Source: an uncultured Methylococcaceae bacterium (GTDB taxonomy: Bacteria > Pseudomonadota > Gammaproteobacteria > Methylococcales > Methylomonadaceae). Taken from it: a stretch of DNA of 33,002 nt. Numbering within the stretch: position 1 is the stretch's first letter; every line of letters starts with the position of its first letter. Under the pieces are notes generated by a model that saw only the letters and a program-made list of their open reading frames with translations, was not told where the DNA came from and ran no database searches. A program made the translations under genes and the position numbers. The stretch spans positions 1-33,002 of the forward strand of contig CAIVGC010000073.1 in NCBI GenBank assembly GCA_903905335.1, in the 5' to 3' direction. This document shows positions 26,006 to 33,002 of this stretch, piece by piece.

Positions 26006-26253
26006 GAGATCGCTATCGCGACGATTTATTCAATCGGGTTATCGCACCCGAGGGCGAGATACTTTCTTTTGCTCCGCCAAAAGAAAGTATCCAAATAAAA
26101 GGCGGCTCGATTGCCGCTCCTCTGTTTTGTTGGGGGGGGCGGTAGAGAGGGCTTCCTTGTCCTCCTACCGACGCGCGGCACCCATGCCGCGCCCCTTCAT
26201 GCTAATCCCAACAAAACCTGCGGTGCTCGGCGCGGCAAACGAGAGCAAAACGA
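26006..26253 (+). repeat. Structured dispersed repeat, copy 2
   Basis: It aligns with the reverse complement of 22043-22242. Conserved hairpins are GCGCGGCA/TGCCGCGC (26173-26192) and CGGTAG/CTACCG (26139-26170). About 48 extra bases relative to copy 1 form another perfect hairpin, ATACTTTCTTTT with AAAAGAAAGTAT (about 26059-26090). The frame shift between copies shows that the open frame at 26004-26279 is not a gene. Confidence 0.85.
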
Positions 26254-26295
26254 CGTTACTATGTAACGTCGGATATTAAGACAAAATCCTTCAAA

Positions 26296-27144
26296 CTATT
26301 CGGTAACCGAGACTTTATAATTTAATAGCCTAATTTCTGCTGCAAAATCATTTAATACTGTTGTATCTAAAGGTCGAATACTGGTGGCTTCTGGCTGCAA
26401 AGAAGGTCTGGCGATGGTATACAGTAAAATGTCTTCTAGTTGGCAATCCAATTGTTTCAAGGTTTTGAATAAGTCGATAAAAGCGAGTCTTTCTTTATTA
26501 GAAAAACCTTGTTCATCATAATCAACTAAGCAGATTTGTAACTTAGTGGGGCATAACGACGCCGATAGCAATAAATTGTTAAGGCTGGTTTTGCTACTTT
26601 GGCTGGCATGATTAATTAAGGCTCTGCCTTCTTCGGTGGCGCTATCGAATTTAAACCAAACTTCACCGCCATAAGTTTTCAGTGCGCTTAAGCCAGCTTG
26701 AACATTAGCTTGATGGATTAGGCTGCCATTGGTAATGAGTACATAGTGACTGTCTGGAAATATACCTGCCTCGGTGGCTATTTTGCCGATCAACTCTACT
26801 GCGGTGGCAAAGTCTTTTAGGCTAGTGGGTTCGCCATTGCCGGCAATGGCAATGTCTTTAATGATGCGTTTGTCAGCAGGAACATGATAACGATCATAGA
26901 AGTCGCCTTCATTAACATCATTAAGAAAAGATCGTAATTCTTGTTCTAGTAACTCAAGATCCATTTTAGGTGCTGCACCGATTTTTAAGTCAGGTACTTG
27001 GCAATAAATACAACGCCAATTGCAGGCGTTATTGGTATTAAAGTTAATGCCGATGGATAAACCGCCCATGCGTCTTGAGATGACGGGGTAAATGTAGGTT
27101 AATCCTGCGCTGTCTGAGCGATGATCGGTAGTTGTTAATTTCAA
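26296..27144 (-). CDS. Radical SAM protein (COG0731-like)
   Basis: A 282-residue radical SAM enzyme. The iron-sulfur cysteines are Cys41, Cys45 and Cys48 in CNWRCIYCQ, and IAGNGEPTS (about 114-122) is the SAM-binding GEP motif. There is no C-terminal SPASM cysteine cluster, so it is not PqqE. The sequence looks like the Fe-S oxidoreductases of COG0731; its substrate is unknown. It is convergent with the flavoprotein gene and separated from it by the structured repeat. Confidence 0.85.
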   Translation of the reverse strand: MKLTTTDHRSDSAGLTYIYPVISRRMGGLSIGINFNTNNACNWRCIYCQVPDLKIGAAPKMDLELLEQELRSFLNDVNEGDFYDRYHVPADKRIIKDIAIAGNGEPTSLKDFATAVELIGKIATEAGIFPDSHYVLITNGSLIHQANVQAGLSALKTYGGEVWFKFDSATEEGRALINHASQSSKTSLNNLLLSASLCPTKLQICLVDYDEQGFSNKERLAFIDLFKTLKQLDCQLEDILLYTIARPSLQPEATSIRPLDTTVLNDFAAEIRLLNYKVSVTE

Positions 27145-27256
27145 TGCGCTTTACTCTTGTAGGGTAGTTGGTTTTAAGGCTCTATATGAGTCGTAGCGGG
27201 TAAATAAAAAAGACCCACAAATACAATGTTATAAGTAGTTGAAAAGAAGCTGGTTC

Positions 27257-27412
27257 GTCATACCGGCCGGGAAGCCGGTATCCAGCGCCATAGAGAGTAA
27301 TCTTTATACGTCCCTGTAGCCTGGATTCCGGCAGTCCATGCCGGAATGACGTGCATGGAGCGTGTATATAACTCTGCGCGCAGAGAATGCGTACGATAAA
27401 AGTTTAAAACAA
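27257..27412 (-). repeat. Dispersed repeat, copy 2 (about 155 bp)
   Basis: Reverse complement of 9541-9694. It carries the hairpin ATTCCGGCA with TGCCGGAAT and a second stem TACCGGC with GCCGGTA. It fills most of the 334-base space between dusA and the radical SAM gene; no gene is seen there. Confidence 0.85.
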
Positions 27413-27478
27413 TGCAATCGTAAAAGGTTTTCAGTATAACGATATTCTGCGGTGAATTTTAAGGTTTTTTCTGGTCTG

Positions 27479-28456
27479 TTATCTTGTATAAGCTAAGGCT
27501 TCGAGTATGACCTGTTCATCGGCACCGAGTCGACTGACATTTTCGCTGATATATCTACGCCAACCTCGTGCGCCAGGTTCTCCATGATACAAGCCTAAAA
27601 TATGGCGCGATACGCTGTTTAAACGGGCTTCGGTTTTAAGTTGCTCTTGTATGTAAGGAATTAATTGTTCTATGACTGCATGACGTGACAACCCTTGATG
27701 AGTCGCGCCAAAAATTCGTTGATCAACGTCTGTCAAGATATAAGGATTGTGATACGCTTCTCGCCCCATCATCACGCCATCAACCTGAGTCAAATGTTGT
27801 TCTGCTTGTTCTAGGGTGGTAATCCCACCATTAATAATGATGGTTAAATCTGGAAAATCTTTTTTTAGTTGGTAGACCACATCATAACGTAAGGGGGGAA
27901 TGTCACGATTTTGTTTGGGTGATAAACCACTCAACCACGCTTTACGGGCATGAACAATAAACGTGCTGCAACCAGCCTCGCTAATGGTCGAAACAAAGTG
28001 TACTAATTCAGGATAAGAATCTTGTTCATCAATACCAATTCTTGATTTAACGGTAACAGGAATTGAGACTGCTTCAGACATTGCGGCAACACAGTCGGCA
28101 ACCAGCTGCGGATCAGCCATTAAACAGGCACCGAAACGACCATTTTGTACACGATCACTAGGACAACCGACATTGAGATTAACTTCCGCATAACCATAGT
28201 CTTCAATCATCTTGGCACAAAGAGCGAGATCCTTAGGATTACTGCCCCCCAATTGAAAGGCAACTGGGTTTTCTATAGGCGAATACTGTAAGAAGCGATG
28301 ACTACCGCCGTGTATTATAGCGCCGGTAGTCACCATCTCGGTATATAACAAGGCCTGCTTGGTAATGAGCCGATGAAAATAGCGGCAATGCCGATTAGTC
28401 CAATCTAGCATAGGTGCAACGCTAAAGCGGTGACTTGGGGTATTCGGGATTAACAT
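27479..28456 (-). CDS. dusA: tRNA-dihydrouridine(20/20a) synthase DusA
   Basis: DusA reduces uridines 20 and 20a in the D-loop of tRNAs with FMN and NADPH. The 325-residue TIM-barrel protein has APMLDWTNRHCR at 14-25 (DusA-specific), the catalytic Cys98 in NVGCPSDRVQNGRFGACLM, KSRIG near 138, and NGGI (about 209) with MMGREAYHNP for FMN binding. Length is normal. It is probably cotranscribed with comF upstream (100 bases). Confidence 0.95.
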   Translation of the reverse strand: MLIPNTPSHRFSVAPMLDWTNRHCRYFHRLITKQALLYTEMVTTGAIIHGGSHRFLQYSPIENPVAFQLGGSNPKDLALCAKMIEDYGYAEVNLNVGCPSDRVQNGRFGACLMADPQLVADCVAAMSEAVSIPVTVKSRIGIDEQDSYPELVHFVSTISEAGCSTFIVHARKAWLSGLSPKQNRDIPPLRYDVVYQLKKDFPDLTIIINGGITTLEQAEQHLTQVDGVMMGREAYHNPYILTDVDQRIFGATHQGLSRHAVIEQLIPYIQEQLKTEARLNSVSRHILGLYHGEPGARGWRRYISENVSRLGADEQVILEALAYTR

Positions 28457-28556
28457 GAATTAATTAAAAGAGTAGAAGATTGGGTTTTTTAAGTGCTAGG
28501 AGATTGATATAGGACACTCAGTTTTTAATTGAGTGTAGAGGCATTAATTAATAGGG

Positions 28557-29300
28557 TCAAGCTCTAGCAATGACCCAAACATCCACTCGACTCACGCCTG
28601 CGGCTTTTAATAGGCTGGCCAATTCATGTGCGGTGGAGCCGGTGGTCATTACATCATCAAGCAGGGCAATATGTTGCACCGGAATCGCCTTTGTAATAGA
28701 AAAAGCATGTTTGATGTTCTTGCGACGTTGCTTCGCAGTCAACGCAGATTGGTGTGGTGTGTTCTTATGCCTAAGGCAGCTGTGTAAATCTAGGGGTAGC
28801 TGTAATTCTTTGCCTACTGTTTTAGCGATTTCTATCGCTTGATTAAATCCGCGCTCTTGGTAGCGGGCTTTATGTAAAGGCACAGGTAAAATCAGATCTG
28901 GTCTTTGGGCGGTTAGTTTTAAATGATCCGCCAATAATAAGCCCAGTAAACGGGCATTCTTGTAATGTGCGCCGAATTTTAAGGTGGTAATTAAATGCCT
29001 TATTTCGCCTTGATACGTAAAGGGTGCATAGGTTTCATCAAAGGCCGGTGTGGCACTTAAGCAATGTCCGCAAAGCATCGGGTAGGAGGCGGGTGGCTCT
29101 AGTATTTCCGCGCATTTATAACAACAAAGTGTGTTTCTATGTAGGCGTAGATGACAGTGATTACAAAGGTCGCGACCTTTAGTGCCAGTATTGCCACATA
29201 AGATGCATATAGGCGGAAGCAGGTAATCCTGTATAATATCGATCCAGTTGTATCCCTTATTGATACTTGCCGGTTGACGAATAAGATTTTTGTTTGTCAC
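28557..29300 (-). CDS. comF: ComF/GntX family phosphoribosyltransferase-like protein
   Basis: A 247-residue protein with an N-terminal double zinc-finger-like region (CILC, CNHC, CCYKC, CGHC, about residues 32-80) and a type I phosphoribosyltransferase domain with the PRPP loop LLDDVMTTGSTAHE (about 213-226). ComF helps DNA uptake in competent bacteria; in E. coli the homologue gntX adjoins bioH. Here it is divergent from bioB with only 32 bases between the start codons. Together with comEC it suggests competence, without proof. Confidence 0.9.
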   Translation of the reverse strand: MTNKNLIRQPASINKGYNWIDIIQDYLLPPICILCGNTGTKGRDLCNHCHLRLHRNTLCCYKCAEILEPPASYPMLCGHCLSATPAFDETYAPFTYQGEIRHLITTLKFGAHYKNARLLGLLLADHLKLTAQRPDLILPVPLHKARYQERGFNQAIEIAKTVGKELQLPLDLHSCLRHKNTPHQSALTAKQRRKNIKHAFSITKAIPVQHIALLDDVMTTGSTAHELASLLKAAGVSRVDVWVIARA

Positions 29301-29332
29301 GTTTACCTTTATTGTAGTTGGAGATTATCAGC

Positions 29333-30325
29333 ATGTCTGCAAACCCTGCCATTAGCCATCCTAATTCACTTAGCTTACGTCATGATTGGCAGTTGGATGA
29401 AGTGCAAGCCCTGTATGCTTTACCTTTTAATGATTTGATCTTTAAAGCACAAACTGTTCATAGAGAGCATTTTGATCCTAATGAAGTTCAAATTAGCAGC
29501 TTATTAAGTATAAAAACTGGCTCTTGTTCGGAAGATTGTGGTTATTGTCCGCAAAGTGCGCGTTATGATTCAGGTTTAACACCTGAAGCCTTGATGCCCG
29601 TTGATGCCGTATTAAAAGCCGCTCAACAAGCTAAAGATCAAGGTGCTTCACGTTTTTGCATGGGTGCGGCTTGGCGTCAACCTAAAGATAAAGATGTGGA
29701 ACGTGTCATTGAAATGGTACAAGGCGTTAAGGCGATGGGTATGGAAACCTGCGTCACCTTAGGCATGTTGACTGATGCGCAAACGCTACGCTTAAAAGAA
29801 GGTGGCTTAGATTATTACAATCATAATCTGGATACCTCCGAAGATTATTATTCAGAAGTGATTACCACACGTACTTATCAGGATAGATTAGATACTTTAG
29901 AGCGTGTTAGAGATGCCGGTATTAATGTCTGCTGTGGCGGTATTGTTGGCATGGGTGAAACCGATGTTGATCGTGCTCAATTGCTCATACAGTTAGCCAA
30001 TATGCCTAAGCACCCTGAAAGTGTGCCGGTCAATATGTTGGTGCAGGTTGAAGGTACGCCACTAATGGGCACTGAACAATTAGATCCAATTATATTTGTG
30101 CGTACTCTGGCTGTTGCAAGAATCATGATGCCTAAATCGCGGGTGCGTTTGTCAGCCGGTCGCAGCAAAATGAGCGATGAAATGCAGGCCTTGTGTTTTC
30201 TGGCCGGTGCTAACTCGATTTTTTATGGTGATAAGTTATTGACCACTGATAATCCTATGACCAATCATGATCTAGCGTTATTTGCACGCTTAGGTGTTTA
30301 TTCTGGCGGGTCAAGTTACGCCTAA
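29333..30325 (+). CDS. bioB: Biotin synthase
   Basis: BioB inserts sulfur into dethiobiotin, the final step of biotin synthesis. The 330-residue product has radical SAM cysteines Cys65, Cys69 and Cys72 (CSEDCGYC) and conserved YYNHNLDTS and RLSAGR with the [2Fe-2S] Arg. The start is the ATG at 29333, with GGAG at 29320-29323; a TTG at 29318 overlaps that site and is rejected. Its TAA shares a base with the bioF ATG. It heads bioB-bioF-bioH-bioC. Confidence 0.97.
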   Translation: MSANPAISHPNSLSLRHDWQLDEVQALYALPFNDLIFKAQTVHREHFDPNEVQISSLLSIKTGSCSEDCGYCPQSARYDSGLTPEALMPVDAVLKAAQQAKDQGASRFCMGAAWRQPKDKDVERVIEMVQGVKAMGMETCVTLGMLTDAQTLRLKEGGLDYYNHNLDTSEDYYSEVITTRTYQDRLDTLERVRDAGINVCCGGIVGMGETDVDRAQLLIQLANMPKHPESVPVNMLVQVEGTPLMGTEQLDPIIFVRTLAVARIMMPKSRVRLSAGRSKMSDEMQALCFLAGANSIFYGDKLLTTDNPMTNHDLALFARLGVYSGGSSYA

Positions 30326-31494
30326 TGACACTGGCTTTTTCAGAGTTGCCTAATGAACTAGAAAGCATTGCTAGCAAAGGTTTGTATCGTACTCGGCGGG
30401 TTATAAGCTCGCCGCAAGGTATTTATCTGCAAATTGATGGTAGAGCGGTGCTTAACTTTTGCAGCAATGATTATCTGGGCTTGGCTAATCATCCCTCCGT
30501 GGCTAGTGCTTTTAAAAGTGCCGTCGATCAGTATGGTGTAGGTAGTGGTTCTGCACATTTAATCTGTGGGCATAGCGCAGCGCATCATGCCTTGGAAGAA
30601 GAATTAGCCGAGTTTACCGGTCGAGATCGCGCCTTGTTATTTTCTACCGGTTATATGGCTAATCTGGGTGTTATGTCGGCATTATTAGGACGTAAAGATG
30701 CTGTATTTGAAGATCGGCTCAATCACGCCTCTTTATTAGATGGCGGCTTAATGTCTGGCGCAAGCTTCAAACGTTATCGACATGGCGATGTTGAGCATCT
30801 TAATAGTCATCTAAAAAAAGCCAGTGGCCAGAAATTAATCGTAACTGATGGCGTGTTTAGTATGGATGGCGATTTTGCGCCCTTGCCAGCCTTATCGATA
30901 GCGGCCAAAGCACAGGATGCTTGGTTGATGGTTGATGATGCGCATGGCTTAGGTGTGCTTGGTACACAAGGTGGCGGCTTGTTGGAATATTACGGACTTA
31001 AGCAGACTGATGTCCCTATATTAATGGGAACTTTAGGTAAAGGCTTCGGTACTTTCGGTGCTTTTGTGGCAGGTTCTGAAGACTTGATTGAAACGCTGAT
31101 ACAAAAATCTCGTACTTACATCTATACCACGGCTTTGCCTGCAGCCGTCGCTGAAGCGACTAGAGCCAGTTTAAAGTTAGTGATTGCAGAAAGCTGGCGC
31201 AGAGACAAACTCAAAAAGCTAGCTGAGCGTTTTAGCGTGGGTGCTAGGCAACTGGGTTTGCAGTTGATGAATTCTACCTCACCTATACAGCCGATAGTCA
31301 TTGGTGAGAATCAACAAGTCCTCGATATCAGTCGGGCGTTGTTAAACACTGGTTTTTTAGTCAGTGCTATAAGGCCGCCTACGGTACCGCAAGGTAGCGC
31401 ACGTTTACGAGTCACCTTTTCTGCTTTGCATGAGGAGGTTCATGTGGATAGTCTGTTAGATGCCTTGGATAAAGCTGGCGCAGGTCTTAGATAA
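30325..31494 (+). CDS. bioF: 8-amino-7-oxononanoate synthase
   Basis: BioF joins pimeloyl-ACP and alanine in a PLP-dependent reaction. The 389-residue product has FCSNDYLGLANHP (about 46-58), the DDAHGLG motif (about 208) that holds the cofactor ring, and the Schiff-base Lys239 in TLGKGFG. Length is normal. TAATG overlap with bioB gives translational coupling. Confidence 0.97.
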   Translation: MTLAFSELPNELESIASKGLYRTRRVISSPQGIYLQIDGRAVLNFCSNDYLGLANHPSVASAFKSAVDQYGVGSGSAHLICGHSAAHHALEEELAEFTGRDRALLFSTGYMANLGVMSALLGRKDAVFEDRLNHASLLDGGLMSGASFKRYRHGDVEHLNSHLKKASGQKLIVTDGVFSMDGDFAPLPALSIAAKAQDAWLMVDDAHGLGVLGTQGGGLLEYYGLKQTDVPILMGTLGKGFGTFGAFVAGSEDLIETLIQKSRTYIYTTALPAAVAEATRASLKLVIAESWRRDKLKKLAERFSVGARQLGLQLMNSTSPIQPIVIGENQQVLDISRALLNTGFLVSAIRPPTVPQGSARLRVTFSALHEEVHVDSLLDALDKAGAGLR

Positions 31495-31509
31495 TTCGTA
31501 TATCAATTC

Positions 31510-32286
31510 ATGATTAAGCTACATCAACAAACTTTCGGTACCGGTAAGTCCATCGTGCTAGTGCATGGCTGGGCTATGCACAGTGGTATTTGGCATGATT
31601 TTGCCATGCAACTAGCCCAGTATTATCAAGTCACTTGTATCGACTTACCGGGACATGGTCATAGTGACAATCTCGATAATTTCACCTTAGAGCAAGTGGC
31701 TGATGCGTTGGTTGATGCGGTAGCTGATGAGCAGAGTTGTTGGCTGGGTTGGTCATTGGGTGCAAACGTAGTTGTCGATATTGCCCGTCGCTATCCAGAG
31801 CGTGTCAATAGCCTAGTTTTACTGGCAGGTAATCCACACTTTACTTGCACTGAGCAGTGGCCCGGTATGAAGGTGGATTTATTAGAGGCTTTTGCTGAGC
31901 AGTTGGCGCTTGATGCCCCAGCCACCTTATTACGTTTCTTATCCTTGCAAGTCGCTCAGTTGCCCGATTATAAAGTGCTATTGAAAAACCTTAAAGCAGT
32001 CATCATGGCTAGGGCAATACCCAATATTGATGCCTTACAAGGTGGGCTTGCGATACTTAAATACGCTGATTTACGATCTGCTTTAGCCGAAGCCCAGATG
32101 CCGATCTTGGTATTGTTAGGTACGCGAGATATCTTGGTGCCTATCGCAGTAGCCGAGGCTATAAAAGCCTTAGCGCCGGCTATTCAAATGGTTGTCATTG
32201 ATAAAGCGGGGCATGTGCCTTTTTTATCGCATCCACAAATCGTCTTGGAGACGATTACTAACTTTATGGACGCTCCATGCCACTAA
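31510..32286 (+). CDS. bioH: Pimeloyl-ACP methyl ester carboxylesterase
   Basis: BioH removes the methyl group from pimeloyl-ACP methyl ester so that BioF can use it. The 258-residue alpha/beta hydrolase has Ser82 (GWSLG), Asp207 (GTRDILVP) and His235 (KAGHVPF), the same positions as in E. coli BioH, and HGWAMHSG as oxyanion loop. It begins 15 bases after bioF and its end overlaps the bioC start by ten bases. Confidence 0.95.
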   Translation: MIKLHQQTFGTGKSIVLVHGWAMHSGIWHDFAMQLAQYYQVTCIDLPGHGHSDNLDNFTLEQVADALVDAVADEQSCWLGWSLGANVVVDIARRYPERVNSLVLLAGNPHFTCTEQWPGMKVDLLEAFAEQLALDAPATLLRFLSLQVAQLPDYKVLLKNLKAVIMARAIPNIDALQGGLAILKYADLRSALAEAQMPILVLLGTRDILVPIAVAEAIKALAPAIQMVVIDKAGHVPFLSHPQIVLETITNFMDAPCH

Positions 32287-33002
32287 CTAAAACAGGCATT
32301 AAACGCGCTTTTACTGCTGCTTCATCAACTTATGACGATGCTGCTGCCTTGCAGCGCAGAGTAGGTTTAGAACTACTTAAAACTATTGATGCCGAGTTGT
32401 TGAAAGGAACCTTATTAGACATAGGTTGTGGTACTGGTTTTTTAACTGCTGAATTATTAGCATGCTTTAATCATGATGCCACTATTGCTTTAGATATTGC
32501 TTGGACTATGTTGCAAAGCACACAACAGAAATTGGCTTTACATCAGCAAGTGCATTATGTGTGTGCGGACGCCGAACAACTCCCTTTTGGTGAACAGTGC
32601 ATCGATGGTGTATTTTCAAATCTTGCCTTGCAATGGTGTAGTGATCTGGATGCGGTATTCAGTGGTATTAAGCGCGCCTTAAAGCCTGGTAAATCTTTAG
32701 TATTCTCGACCTTTGGTCCACAAACGTTGTGTGAGTTGAAAAGTGCTTGGGCAAGCGTAAATGACTATCAACACGTTAATAGCTTTTATAGTGAATCAGA
32801 GTTAAGAGGGTTCTTAGTTGCGGCAGGATTTTATGATATTCAACTGCATAATGTATGTTATGACTCACATTACGCCTCTGTTTTAGCCTTGATGCAAGAG
32901 TTAAAACAACTGGGTGCTCATCATGTAGTGACGGGGGCTAATAAACATATTACGACTAAAACAGCGATGCAGCAGATGATTAGTGCTTATGAAAAACAAG
33001 CA
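32277..33002 (+). CDS. bioC: Malonyl-ACP O-methyltransferase BioC (3' end outside window)
   Basis: BioC methylates malonyl-ACP to start pimelate synthesis. From the ATG at 32277, 242 codons are open to the window edge without a stop. The N-terminus KRAFTAASSTYDDAAALQ is typical, and the SAM motif LDIGCGTG is at 47-54. Further marks are DAEQLPF and SNLALQWC. The family is about 250-300 residues, so little is missing. The start overlaps the last ten bases of bioH, indicating coupling. Confidence 0.95.
   Translation, partial: MPLTKTGIKRAFTAASSTYDDAAALQRRVGLELLKTIDAELLKGTLLDIGCGTGFLTAELLACFNHDATIALDIAWTMLQSTQQKLALHQQVHYVCADAEQLPFGEQCIDGVFSNLALQWCSDLDAVFSGIKRALKPGKSLVFSTFGPQTLCELKSAWASVNDYQHVNSFYSESELRGFLVAAGFYDIQLHNVCYDSHYASVLALMQELKQLGAHHVVTGANKHITTKTAMQQMISAYEKQA

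Noticed and set aside
26296-27144. Candidate pqqE
   Set aside because: It lacks the C-terminal cysteine-rich SPASM region and is on the opposite strand behind a repeat.

Overview
The window reads as chromosomal DNA of a gammaproteobacterium of moderate-to-low GC. The housekeeping genes are gammaproteobacterial in content and order: tRNA-Leu, tig, clpP, clpX; bioB, bioF, bioH, bioC; trmN6; dusA; moeB. The PQQ cofactor genes pqqA, pqqB and pqqC and a copper-protein operon fit a methylotroph, perhaps a type I methanotroph of the Methylococcales. That placement is inference: no methane monooxygenase or methanol dehydrogenase gene is in view.

Positions 1 to about 7100 are accessory DNA. They hold a MazF/PemK-type toxin with an AbrB-type antitoxin, a VapBC-type pair, a duplicated vapC 3' end, an Rpn/PD-(D/E)XK nuclease gene between direct repeats, a compact group II intron without a reverse transcriptase, a conserved gene of unknown function, trmN6, and a zeta-like P-loop kinase with a small overlapping partner. 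Palindromic repeats fill the spaces between them.

Positions 7073 to 9429 are a two-gene operon (4-base overlap) on the minus strand: a membrane-anchored two-domain multicopper oxidase and a membrane-anchored cupredoxin. Next come rpiA (minus), comEC and an AIM24-family gene (plus), and a small unknown gene (minus). After these lies a structured intergenic stretch ending in a strong plus-strand terminator, which may encode a small RNA.

Positions 14453 to 18002 carry the protein quality-control cluster promoter, tRNA-Leu(UAG), tig, clpP, clpX on the minus strand, without lon behind it. dnaQ follows on the plus strand. groES-groEL lies on the minus strand with a perfect CIRCE operator overlapping a sigma70-type promoter, and moeB is divergent from it.

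Positions 22043 to 26253 hold a small membrane protein gene, pqqA with its own promoter and a terminator behind it, pqqB, pqqC, and an HI0933-type flavoprotein gene. The block is enclosed by two inverted copies of a 200 to 250 bp structured repeat. pqqD and pqqE are absent. The rest is a radical SAM gene, dusA and comF/gntX on the minus strand, then the biotin operon bioB-bioF-bioH-bioC on the plus strand; bioC runs off the end of the window.
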